Shown in pieces: positions 1 to 11,900 of a stretch of 64,000 nucleotides of DNA (the first letter of the stretch is position 1; every line of letters begins with the position of its first letter). The notes under the pieces were generated by a model. The model worked only from the letters and a program-made list of their open reading frames with translations, did no database searches and was not told the origin of the DNA. A program made the translations under genes and the position numbers. This DNA is from Ailanthus altissimus (Eukaryota > Streptophyta > Magnoliopsida > Sapindales > Simaroubaceae): assembly GCA_946807835.1 (NCBI GenBank), contig OX327703.1, positions 4,719,501 to 4,783,500 of the forward strand, written 5' to 3'.

Positions 1-1368
1 GCCTCATCAGTACCACCACCTAAAAACACTAATGCATCTTCAGCATTCTGGGCTCCTAAGGTCTTCCATTCATGATATGAGCCCTCAGTGGCCAGGTTCC
101 ACAGCCACTGAAGGTTAATTTTTAGGTAGTGCTCCTTGAAGAGGTTGATTGACCTCAGGAATCCCTCTGTTACTCTTTGACATAAGCCTCATCATGATTG
201 ACAGACCAATGATTCATATACTGCTCAAGTTTAGCCACCAAGGAATTCTTGCTCTGTTCAATCAGCTTCATCTCTCGTAGGGCCACCGCGAGCTGTGTTT
301 CAAGTTCTTTGTTGTGGCGTGTCAGCTCAGCGATGCAGGACCCTACCATGGCCAAAGAATTGGTCATCTTCAACTTAACCAACCTCTTCTGATGATTAAG
401 CTTTGACAACTTACTCTCTGCCTCGACATGAGCGGTCATCTTCAACTTAACCAACCTCTTCTGATGATTAAGCTTTGACAACTTACTCTCTGCCTCGACA
501 TGAGCGGTCATCATCTCCTCCAGCTTAGCCCCCGCCTCATCCATTATTCCCTTCTCTTGCTCAGCAATCCTCTTTGCCCATTGTGTCTCAGTTTTGGACT
601 GAGTAAGATCATCCTTAGCCCTCTAGGCTCAGCTTGCCATGTCAAGCATCTCTGTCTAAAACTGAGAAAGAAGGAAGATGAACTACATGAAATATTAAAA
701 AAGTCAGAATAAGTAAATATATGAATAAAATGAACAGCTGAGGACAGAAGACATTTACGTCAAGAGCAGACCCCATTGCAACATTGAACCCAATGACAAA
801 GTCTAGAGAAGATACCTGAGTCACCCAAGTTAGGGTTACGTACCTCTTCATCTCTCACATCATGTGGAACAGGAAGCCCAGGTCTTCCCTTACCTTTGGG
901 ACCAGTACGAAAGCGGACAAGCGAAGGAGAGGACCTTCGTTGGAGCACGGCCCCTCTCTCCTTCTAGAGTTAGGCGCCCTCACAGCTTGGTCAGTTGAGG
1001 TTGATTGTGTTGAGGTCTGAGTCGGTGAACCCAGCCCTATGCTTTGAGTTTGGAAGGTAGGGGTGTCTTGTGCTCGAGGAGAAGTCTAAGTAGAGGTTCG
1101 CTCTCTCCCTGAAGAGTCACTCTAAACTTATCTCCCCTCTTTGACAGTTAGTTCTTTCTTTAATGGCCCGACCCACCAGCAGTATAACCAGACGGATGAC
1201 CCTTCGCTTGACTTCCTCCAGAGCCAGGGCGAAACAGCAGCCCCATGATGTTGTCAGAGTTTAGAGAACCCCGACCTGAAGCAGAGAAGCCTTCGGTTCG
1301 GCTCAGCTTTCTTCTCTCACTGCTGCCTTGCTTAGACATTCCTGCATAAGTGCGCACAGGGTAAGCTT
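1..1368 (-). pseudogene. Decayed gag-like transposon ORF, C-terminal part
   Basis: Minus-strand reading gives a broken ORF continuing off the left edge. The best piece (170-544) is a 124-aa charged, Leu/Lys/Glu-rich segment that looks like a coiled coil. Its frame can be followed upstream past the Met (KRIAEQEKG precedes it), and past its stop after a frameshift (SINLFKEHYLKINLQWLWNL). Two further fragments, at 760-948 and 1160-1368, read in the same direction and are Ser/Arg/Gly-rich. Together with 3413-4467 this looks like one element ORF split by the solo LTR at 1369-3412. The class assignment (gag-like ORF of a plant retroelement) is inferred from the companion fragment; no catalytic domain is visible. 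Confidence 0.45.
363..506 (-). repeat. 72-bp perfect tandem duplication inside coiled-coil ORF
   Basis: Two adjacent 72-bp units (363-434 and 435-506) encode the same 24-aa stretch starting MTAHVEAESKLSKL twice, in frame. The copies are identical by eye, so the duplication is recent relative to the decay of the ORF. Confidence 0.85.
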
Positions 1369-3412
1369 TGTTAGGGTTGGTGCTTACATGCCATCCCTGA
1401 ATGTACATATACTTGTATATTTATACAAGTGTACATTTCTATTAAATCGTTAATACTAATTTATATGGTATTATGCATGTAACATTGCAAACATTGTAGA
1501 TCTGAAGGAGTTCAGATCAGATCTAAAGGTGTTTAGATAAGGGCTCATAGTTAGCTATGCTGAGAGATATAATTGCTAAATATTAGCATAGCTAAGTATT
1601 AGCTGGTTATAATACTCAACAGATCCAAGAGTTGGAGCCTTGTCTGTAATGGGACATAGACCTGAGAATATACTAGTAACTACATAGTTACAAGAGTTGC
1701 AATCGGGTGCCAGAAAATGCAAGTTGTACAAGTATGTTCTCGAATAATTATCTCTGATCTATTTCTACCAATGCGGGTCTATCGGTGGATACCTTTATAT
1801 ACAGATCAGCATATGTCGTACCTATCGGGTATAGATGGTCGTTCTTGACCAACTGTGAGTTTGGAGCTCGTATTGACATATGGGTATCCAGTTAGGACTG
1901 GATATAAGACAGACTCACGAGGGCCTCTGATAGACATCTAGTGTAAGCCGTCAACAGAGGGTCCTCTCGAGTTGAGTAGTATACGTGGTCTTTTGACTTG
2001 AGTGCCATGGTGGGCTTGTAAGAGATCCACCATACTTTGGTTCCACGCATGTTACAGACCTTTCATGGTGTGACCGCTGGGTGTTGCTGGGTATGGTCCA
2101 ATGCTTATGGAGTCCGGTGTATACAAATATGGGATCCGTCAACTCCCATATGGAGTTTGATAACCAGATGCTTCAAGACTGTATCTTAGAAAGTCTTGTA
2201 GCCACAAGCAACCATCCCGGGAAAGAGTTCTGACAGGGTGGAACAATATGGCAAAGGAGTTTGCGCATATTGTTCATTGAGATACAAGTCTGGAGATAGG
2301 ACATAGATGAGCACAAGGGGATTTGACGGTGATAATCTATATCCCCACACATCCATGATATCATGACGGTAGGACTATACGTATGCGTTGTAACTTTAGC
2401 TTGTATGGTTCAATGCGTTGATTTGTATATCCGTGACATGTGCGTGGGGCATTGCTCACATAGAATAATTTCATTTGACGAATCAGGCGTAGGACCTAGG
2501 GAGTCCTGCGATATGGAGTGTACTCGTTATGTACTTGGGCAGCGTGCCAGATTAAATTGTTTAATCCAGCAATATTCAGCATCACCACGAGAATGCGTGT
2601 GTATTTATATTTAAGTGTTAAATACAACAATTAGTCAATAATTATTATTTACTAATTGTATAATGACACGTAGCGTATTGTAGACCCTCGGTTGAGTTTA
2701 CCCAAGTGTAGGATTTGGTAGGACCCACTAGGGGGTAAACTTGGTAATTATTTATGAAAGACAAAATGGTCATTACACACTATGATTATTTAATTGTTAA
2801 ATAATCATTCTCTCTCTCATTTTTATATTATATATTATTATTTATATTATATTATATATATTATATTATATTTTATACTATATATATATAAAGAAAAGGA
2901 AAGAGAGAGTGAGATGAGATTTGGCCAAATTAGCCGAGAGAGAAAAGAGAAAGAAATAGAGGAGAAATGAAAAAGAGAAGAAGAAGAAGAAAAGAAAAAA
3001 AAAGGGAGGGAAAATAAAATTGTTTCATTTTCTCTACACTTTCAATTGGAGCAGTTATGAATTGCTTCAAAATCTCTATTTCTTATTCTTTTGGAGAAAA
3101 TGATAAAATTACTCTCGGCCATTTTGGGAATTAAGAGTTAATCATAGGGTAAATATAGAGTTGCTGTTCTAGCTCACCAAACCCACCGAGTTGGCGACTA
3201 GAACTGCACACGTGTTGGTCTCCATGTAGACTCCAGGAAAAATACATGTATAACGTTATACATTTTGGTGAGTTCTCTATCTTATTAATATAATAATATA
3301 ATTAATATATTTATTTATTGTGTTTATTGTAAAATTTACACGTTTCCGCTGCGTTAGGTAATAGACACAATTGTACATACATACACCCATACGTGCTTTA
3401 GATCTGCCAACA
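1369..3412 (+). mobile_element. Solo LTR, Ty1/copia family with ~2-kb LTRs
   Basis: Starts TGTTAGGGTTGGTGCTTAC and ends ACACCCATACGTGC...CCAACA. It aligns along its length with the 5' LTR at 56677-58722 (2044 versus 2046 bp) and with the minus-strand LTR at 24908-27119. Shared blocks include the start, the AGATCTGAAGGAGTTCAGAT region, the stretch around 1960-2120, and the terminal CGCTGCG...ACACCC end. No primer-binding site or internal region follows, so it is a solo LTR. Flanking 5-mers are agctt and agttc, a poor or eroded target duplication. It interrupts a minus-strand gag-like ORF. ORFs inside it look fortuitous. Confidence 0.82.
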
Positions 3413-4467
3413 AGTTCAAGTAGTGCTAAAGGAGGATTGGTCCAAGGCAAAAAAAAAACAAGAGCTTACTTCGAATACGGGGCAGAGATGACACAAACGT
3501 AATAAGGCCAGCTCCAACTAAATTGGTCGGCGACAACAGCTTCTGTACGGGATAAATGTACTAAAGTGCGGTGGTTATCCGATTGAGTGTTTGCTCGGAC
3601 ACCTTGACGTTAATAGCCCAGGTCACTGCAAGCAAGTCATAAATGTTAAGCCAAACGCCATAGGGTGATGAAAAGAATTCTCTTAAGTACAAAAGACAAG
3701 GAATTGTATCCACTGAAAAACCAGTAAAGACGACCCACTCTCCCCTATTTCTCTTGGGGAGCCTCTGACCCTACCCCTCCAACAAAGAATTATTCCCTCT
3801 TCCAGTCTTCTATGAAGGTAGGTCGATCATGGACTAGGTTTTGGAGGCCGTGGAAGGAGAGGTAATAGAAACTGCTTTGGCTCTTAGCATTGCTTCTGAG
3901 TAGTGCAAGTAGTGCACTTCCTGAAAATGAAGGGGGTGAGGGGATTACCCTGCCCTTACCCATAAAACGTATAGACTAACTAAAACTCTCCAAGAATTGA
4001 TTTTTAGTTAAGAAGGACTTATTCTTAGACGGGCCAGCATCTTGGCAAAATAGCACTGCATGGGAAGCCTGAGGCCCAAGCTTAAGAACTCCACATGAAT
4101 GGCCACTTCGCTATTAATAGGGCTGCTTGGATAATCCTCCTCGATAGGTAGCTTAAGGGTGACTAACTTAGGGATGTCATAGGAGTGCCTAATGAGGTCC
4201 AGGTCTGCCTCGTTCAAATAGGATGTATGATACTTAATGTCCAAGTCAAACTCTACACAACCTTTACGCCATCTGCCCCCTTAGGGTCTTCTGGGTCATT
4301 ACCCTCCCCTTCCTTAATGCTGGAGACCGACTCGACCTTAGTAATAATTACTCTCGTAGAAGAGGGAATGTCACTTGCTGAGGTGGATGCCACTCTGCTA
4401 CTTCTAGCCCCACTACCTCTCTTGACCGATGGGACATCGAGGTTGTTTCTTCCTCATCCTCAGCCAT
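3413..4467 (-). pseudogene. Decayed gag-like transposon ORF, N-terminal part
   Basis: Reading starts at an ATG at 4467 (MAEDEEETTSMSH), then needs a frame change near 4250 to enter the 78-aa piece at 4008-4244. That piece contains EFLSLGLRLPMQCYFAKML, a block I recognise from gag-like ORFs of plant retroelements that are often annotated as putative plant transposon protein. Downstream, frames with stops continue (SWRVLVSLYVLW, then GEWVVFTGFSVDTIP) up to the solo LTR boundary. Several stops and frameshifts mean it is dead. Family naming is from memory of the motif, not from a search. Confidence 0.5.
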
Positions 4468-5400
4468 GTTTATAGCTAGAATGCTTAAATTATCTCTAGA
4501 TGCTATTAAAACCTATAGATTATTTCCTAAAGGCTACAGACACTACAAGGTAAAGACGAAGACATACCAACCACACCCAAAAAGTAGCAAACAAGGAGAA
4601 ATAAATAATAACCGTTAAAATAAAAATATAGAAGAAACCAAAGCAAAGAAGCAATGGAAGAAATCCAAAAAATGGCCTAAAAGACAACAAAGTTACCCAG
4701 AAAATAGAGACAATGTTGAACAATAGAAACCCTATAGTGCAAAAATATTGAAGAAAAACTTCTAAAAAAGAAAGAAAAGAGAAGCACGAACTTACCAGGA
4801 GGAAGTGCATAAATAAAAAAAACCAGCAGCAATAGCAACCAAAAATCGTCAAATAGAGAGGACGCCTTCAAAGAGATAGAATAACACCAACGCAGTAGAA
4901 TAACAACAAGGAAGAAAAATGCAGAGTAAAAGATCAAAGGAAGAAAAAGACAGCTATTTATGGACAACAGTAGAATAATTTAGATCGTCCAAATTGAACG
5001 AATGAAAAATATCAGTTGAAAAATGCGCATCTCTTCGAGGAACATTTTCATAGGCCATCAGATTTAGTAGATCCAACGGAAAGCAGAAAAGACAACTCTA
5101 AGTTACCCTCAGTCACACGATTAAATGCAGATCAACAGTCAGCAGTGAGTTCTTTATTTGAAAAGCTTCTCTCACGAATAAAGAATGCATATGAGAAGAC
5201 TTGTCATTATTATTTGGAAAGAGTTTCCGAGTAAGCCGCCATTACATGGCAATGACCCTTCGGACAGTCATGATATAATCACACTGAGTCGATTAGCTCT
5301 GACATCACCAGACTCCGGACAATCAATCACTTGTAACAGCGTAGCACCCACTGCCTAAAAACTATTTCAGACTACCCCAAACAGGAAAAAAAATAATAGA
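4468..5400. other. Probable 5' non-coding part of the decayed element
   Basis: Purine-rich on the plus strand (4540-4960), with no credible coding sequence; the minus-strand ORFs here are Phe/Leu-rich low-complexity shadows. The stretch 5220-5360 is less AT-rich and may be the LTR edge of the element whose ORF starts at 4467, but no matching second LTR is visible. Confidence 0.3.
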
Positions 5401-8400
5401 AGAAACAATTTTTATCTATTTAAGGATAAAAAATAGTCTACATATTCCTTTACTTATGATTTTGAAATTTAAAAATCATTTTCTCTATTAAAATAGAAAA
5501 AAAATCATTACTAAACAAGAATATTAAAAATTTTTAATACCATTAAAATTTACATACATATCTATTTCCTAAAATGTAGACATTTAGATGTCTTTTTTAC
5601 GCATATAAATACACAACTTCAAACAGCTAATAATTGGAACAGTTGGTAAATGAATGAGAAATGCCAGCCTGGAAATTCTTTATGGAAAACGACCTAATAT
5701 AATGAAATATTAAATTGTATTAATATTGCTAGCTGCCCATACTTCCCTTTAATATATATTTTCCTATCTTATATTTATAAAATAATACATATAAATCTTC
5801 CAAAAATTTAAATTGAATTCTTTAGTCAATTTATATATTCTTGAGATGTTCTAAAGGTATACATAAATCTCTTCAAAGTTCATCATCTACCACAATCAGA
5901 AATGTACCCAATCCTGCCATTCTCTCTCTCTCTCTTTAATAAAAAATAATTAAAATTTATATTTCTCATGTTCCAAATTTAATTGCACATTTCATAAATT
6001 AAGTTCCACATTTTAACATTTTGCATTAAATATCTTTGCTTGATATGATGTTTTTCCTTTAAACTTAAAAAAAAAAAATTCATATCAATAAAATATTTTT
6101 TAATTTTGATACAAACGAGATTTAAACTTAAAATTTTATTATCATCTGTTTTTTTTAAATTATTAATATTATATCATATTTTTACGAATATAATGACTAA
6201 AAAGTATTTTTAAAAAAAAATTTACTTCTATATTAACAAATGCTTGAATACATACAACGACTCAAGAGTAATTAGGACAAAATTTTATTTCACGATTAAT
6301 GATCGGAAAGTGATTCTCTAAAAAACAAAAATAGAACAAGGCTTCCACTATAAAAAAATATTATTACACTATTTAATATCCACCGCAACTTAAACCCTTA
6401 ATCTCAAATCACTTCAGCCAAATACTTATCATTGGATAAAGGTTAAGCGCAATAATATGAATCTTATCTATTGACAAAATGATGTAACATTTTAGTTAAT
6501 AAGATGTTTAAACATAGATTACTCGTGAAAAGTCTATTTAACCCTTTAGCTTTTGGGAGTTTGTTGCTTCACTTTACAAAGCATCCGACTTTATCTTTGT
6601 TTTTTAGGCTGCTAATAGATGAAGCTCTCATTAGGAATTTTGTTCAAATGTAAGCAACTTACAAGCAATAACTTCTGTTCGAATAACAATAGAAAAAGCA
6701 TTTCAAATTGAAAAGAACAAAAAAAAAAGTGCTTTGTGTTATTTAACAATGTCAAAAAGCACTTTGAAACAAAAGTATTTTCCTTCTTACATTCCTTAAC
6801 ATTTAGCAGTTCTTATAATTTGAAGTTACATACCAAGAATCTCTTTGATATAAAATTATATTTGTTTAATTTTTATTAAAATTATTATTTTCATTCTATA
6901 ATTATACATTTATTAAATATTTACCAACTCCTCCTCACAGTCATTATTTTTAGAGATTCTTTATGATTTTATTCTATCATTATTTCCATATTTTAAAAAA
7001 TTATCCCAAAAGAAAAGGGAAACAGAAGGTATAAGTACCTCTGAGCACCAAAAAAATTCTTTGCCAAATTGTATGCTATATGTTGATTTTTTCTTTTTGG
7101 GAGAAATTATAAAAGTTAATTAAATTACTCGCATAATTTTTATGTTTATTCAAATACTTTGATTAGTTCTTATTATTAAAAAAAATCTGAAATATATTTT
7201 GAGAGAAGTAAAATAAATTTGATTAAATATGAGACTATTAATTATGATTAGACATATTAATTGCCATTGTAAAAAAAGTGTACTTGAAACGATATTTTTT
7301 GAAATAATAAAGATTAATTGAAATATTTATAAAAAGAGAAAAAATTATATGGACTCCTACTATTTTAAAAAAGAAATATGTAAACTCTTAATGATTTTAA
7401 AAATTTTATTGATGTTTTTGTAAAATAACGATTTTCATTTATTTTAACATAAAAAAAAAGATATTTGAACTCTAAAATTTTAAAAAAAGAGACATGCAGA
7501 CTTCTTTTTATTATTAAAATAGATGAAAATTATTATCTGATAAAGGTGTTAATAAAATTATTAAGATTTGTATATCTATTTTTTAAGATGTTAAGGGTCT
7601 AGATCTTTAAGAATTAGATTGATAATTTTCCTTTATCAATTAAACTTTAAGAATTAAATTTTAAACTTTAAAAATTAAATTAACATTTTTCCTTTATCTT
7701 CAATATAAAATAGGGTAACTTTAAGTCAAAATTTAAAATTTTTCTAAATAATGGTGAGCATATATTTTTATATATTATATTAAATACGGACGTCCACACT
7801 TTAAAATTTTTAATAAATAAAAAAATATTCTTTTTATACCTTAATGTGAGTTGATAAGTTGAGAAGAATGAGTAGAAATGAGTTTTCAGATAAAAACACT
7901 CAAAATAAACTAAAAAGTGTAGACAGAAATTATAACACTCAGGAAAAGAAGAAATTTTCAGAAAAACAGAAAAAGAAAAGAAGAACCTAAAAAAAAGAGA
8001 GAGGGATTGAAGAAACAGATACATGTCAATATCCATATAGAAGAGAATATCAATGCAGTAAGACAAAACTGAATATCAACATCAACATTTAATACTTGTG
8101 AGGCTTTCCTTTCCTTGATGTCAATTTTCAAAATAAGGAATAAGGGCAAGAAATGAAGGGCAATTTTTATTTTTTTTTGAAAAAAAAAAGGTTAAAAGAG
8201 GAATATGTAGGTAACTACATAAAAGCTTTATTCTTAGAGCCTTGAAGATTTCAACTTGTCATAAAGCACTTAAATGTTTTTTTAAATGGTAAAAGTTCTT
8301 TTAGTTTTAATTAGGAGTTTGAATTCTGATAGAGGTTAGAGTAATGTAAATTTTTTGCTCTTTTATGAGGGCTCTTACTTTATTTATAAGACATTCTTTC

Positions 8401-8905
8401 TCCTGTTATGAAAGTGTGTGTTTGAGAGTGCGTAAATGTGTCAAACATTTTTTTTTCTTATTAAGGAGGTGTGTGCCCGAACGTGCGTAAATGCTATATA
8501 ATTCTGATTAGTTTAGTATTGTATAATTAGTGCAAATCTACCCAATGTCGTGTTTTTGAAATCAAGAATACCCATTTCCTCAAAAAATCAACAAAATAAC
8601 CAGAGGTTTAACAACATAATCTCTAGTACTTCGTTTGATTTCCCCACAAAAAGTAGAAAAATAAAAGAAAAAAAAAATCAAACAAATTACATTCATTTTG
8701 ACCTCAATTTTCAATTTCGGGTAATGGGCTGCTAACATGCTGGTAAATTAGGATCAGTAATAAGAAACTTGCACATATTTGTTGATGGAGATTCCAATGT
8801 GCTGGTGCTCTCTCATCTACTCAAATTCTTTTTTTTTTTTTACTTCAAACTTGGACCCCTAAATCTATTACAATGTCTTTTTCATTAACCAATTACTTGT
8901 AACAT
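5401..8905. other. AT-rich intergenic region with short repeats
   Basis: No gene seen. There is a CT run near 5922-5937, and an AAGTGCTTT / AAAGCACTTT inverted motif pair at about 6729-6766, similar to sequence in CRM intron 2. Imperfect inverted AT-rich blocks lie at about 7330-7560 and could be old MITEs. The longest ORFs (7680-8149, minus) are Phe-rich translations of AT-rich DNA. The last part, up to the stop codon at 8906, is the likely 3' UTR and terminator zone of the CRM gene. Confidence 0.5.
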
Positions 8906-11900
8906 TTATTGATGAGTTGTTGTAGTTGCATTTGTTGCAGAAGCGTTTGCTTGGTTTTCATCAGAGTCAGAATCAGATAAGCTTTCATCATCAGAGTCAG
9001 AATCAGATAAGCTTTCATCATCAGAACCTGATTCACTTGTGGATAAGTCCTCATCTTCAATATCATCCTCAAGTTCTGATAAATCTTGTTCGGTGGAATA
9101 ATTTTCTGTCCTTGAAACACCTGGAGAAATATCATAATAAGTGGAATCATGGCTTTTACTTTCCAGCATTTTGAGTTTCCGTGATTCCTGGGTAACTTTG
9201 GCTGGATTGTCCAAGATTGACATGGGATTTCGATCACTTGGGTCACCATAAAGTGCTATGTGTCTGTAGTAGAGCTCTAATTCCTTCTCTGCCATGGCAA
9301 TAAAGCGCCTCACAGACTCCAATGATTGCTCATATTTTGATTTTTCCAGTGCCTGCAAAGAAATTATGAACTCAAATGTTGAACAAAACTACTATATGAT
9401 TCTGATGTTCACCAAATAAGACATAACATATGTCAAAGAAACTCTGATATGGAGTGTCTTCACTTTGTTTCATGTATTTATCTAAATTAAATAATCAACT
9501 AGATCCAAACATGCAGGAAAAGGGCCGGCGCCAGAACAATTTTTTTTTTCCCAAGGGCTTGCAAGTTAATAACTCCAGCCTGTAGAACATGGAAATACCC
9601 ATAACCAAGAACTAGGAGAAAAAGGAAAGAACTCTTTTCCTATTTTTTAATAGAAAGTCCTTTCCTTAGTTTAGATAAGAGAGGATAGGCTTCCAAACCC
9701 AAACAGAGATAATGGGACAGGAATATTCCACTGAAGCCATCCATCTCATTTGGACACCCACCTTTTAACAGAGATAATGGAAAAGGAATTTGCTCTACCT
9801 AGTACATGAAATTTGCAGAATACATCCCAGATTCCCCCCCTCCGCCCTCTTTTCTTTTTCAAATCCTTCATCATGTTGCCATAAGAGAATACCAGGGCAT
9901 CCATCTCATTTGGACAACCACCTTTTAACAGAATAAAGTAGACTGAAGTAAAATAATGGAATTGAAGGACCATTTGTGGTGGAGCTAGTTCAACCATGAT
10001 TTGAGAGTTCATCAAACACAAATGTGAGAATCAACAATGTCTTGCTTATTGAGCTCATTTACATAACAGCATTGACAACAGGGTCTACTTGTACAAAGTT
10101 TAACAGGGCACAGCCATATCCTTCACTTTTTAGTCAGCCTTGGTTTAGATAGCAACCGGGCCAAACCATATTCTTTACGAATTAAAGAAACTCAATTTCA
10201 GACACTAAAAGATGTTAATTACAAAACCTTATATTCAATTCCAAGAAGATAGGTCAATTGCCAACTATTGACACATCAATTCCATCCTTGATAAATACGT
10301 CAGAATTTTCATGTACTAGGTAGAGCAAATTTTAAACTTCAGTCCATCTAGTGGAAAAAAGGTCATGAGAGTTTGAAAAGGAGATACTTTCACATTATGG
10401 CTCATTTGAGTTAACAATACACATCTAACAAATAACCCTATTGACCTTACTTAAAAGACAACGATACAAACCAAAAGGTACTTCATTGAAGAGAACAAGT
10501 AGATTACTTTCCCATACTACCAGCACTAATCCCAAGACTTCATTCGGCACAAAATTGAGGTTCTCCTAGATTTATCGCTATTTAAGGAGAAAAAAGGATG
10601 TGCCTTATTGATGTAGTATGGAAATATTTCAGAAATAATGTCACTGTCACCACATCAGTAAAGTGACAACCTTTCTCTTAATTACTTCCATAGTGACTAA
10701 GTTGGCAAAAGGGATTTTGTTTTTCCCTTTTTTCTCAATTTGAAATTTTAGAGCCAGTTTGTGAATTGAAGTTGTTGTTAAAGGAGAGCTACAACAAAAA
10801 ACTGGGAATTTTTTATTTTAAAAAAAAGAATAAAAAGAAGAAACATATAATGCCATCACTCGATTTGGCTTATGGCTGACCTGGTTTATTAACATCAAGC
10901 TCTTGCACAAATTGAAAGTGGAGATCTTATCGGACCATGGTTTTTCTTTATAGCTTATTTCCTTTTGCTTTCAATATTCATTGAAATTACCAGAATAGGG
11001 AGCAATAGTGACACTTTTTATTACTTTCCTTTCTCTTATTATTGTTTCAATTGTGCAGAAAAGCTTGTCTCAATGACCACAAAAATGGACAAGTATTCAA
11101 ATTGGATGTGGCAACTAAGCAGACTACCATGGAAACAAAATGGAAAAACAACATTGTATTGAAACTGAATTGAGCTGTTTTTTATTCTTTTACTTTTTCC
11201 ATCACATAACATTGTGTCTGGAAAAACTCCAAAAATTAGAGGTTTCCAATTTCCATGACAGCCACTTGTTAAGTTCAAAACGAGTACCCAAAAGATGCAT
11301 TCACCGTGATTTGGCTTATTATTCTTTATCATCACTAATACCATCAATTCCATTATGCTTTTTAATCGAATTTACAGCAGAACTCTAGCTTTTTCTAAAG
11401 AAAAAAAGTGTAATACAATACTTCTAGTGCTCTTCCTTTTACGTCAGATAAATCTTTTTACAATGTTTCTCTGTTCTGACATTAAATCAAGTTTAGACTA
11501 GAGTAACAGTGAACATATAACACACACACATATACAGCAAAATTTACCCAAATAGGTATGCTGACAACGTAAAATGACTGACCAAGCAAAACTATCTGTT
11601 TCACTTAAACAACTCAAGTGTTCTACTGACACCATAAAGGGCAACATAAAACTGTAGTAAAACTATAAGTGTCACATTCCGAATCTTCTATCTAGGGTGG
11701 GTTGATGGACTAAAACAGATAAGCATAGAACATTTTGCCAATTGGAGTTCAGGCAGTGCAATTCCTTGCTTTTGCATCATCGGTTGATCAGAACTTAAAA
11801 TAAAAGGCTATTCATATTATTAAAATATGTAAAACTAAAGATATAAGAATTTGAGGATATTAAAGTTCGGAAACGCACCCTTTTCTTGGACAATGTATCT

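Larger units (their letters stand above)
9353..11878 (-). other. Intron 3 of the CRM gene (2.5 kb)
   Basis: Donor AGG|GTGCGT at 11878 and acceptor TTTGCAG at 9353. It carries the repeat structures at 9738-9932 and 9787-10331; the rest shows no coding signal. ORFs at 11039-11388 lack codon bias or recognisable domains. Confidence 0.8.

Noticed and set aside
2363..2614. 83-aa plus-strand ORF
   Set aside because: Lies inside the solo LTR, is not conserved as an ORF in the sister LTRs, and has no domain.
4520..4967. Overlapping minus-strand ORFs of 96-110 aa with membrane-like sequence
   Set aside because: Phe/Leu-rich translation of a purine-rich strand; two overlapping frames look alike, typical of low-complexity shadows.
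7680..8149. 128-aa and 63-aa hydrophobic minus ORFs
   Set aside because: AT-rich low-complexity translation without codon bias or start context.
11039..11388. 104-aa minus and 82-aa plus ORFs within CRM intron 3
   Set aside because: No recognisable domain, overlap each other on opposite strands, and lie inside a well-supported intron.
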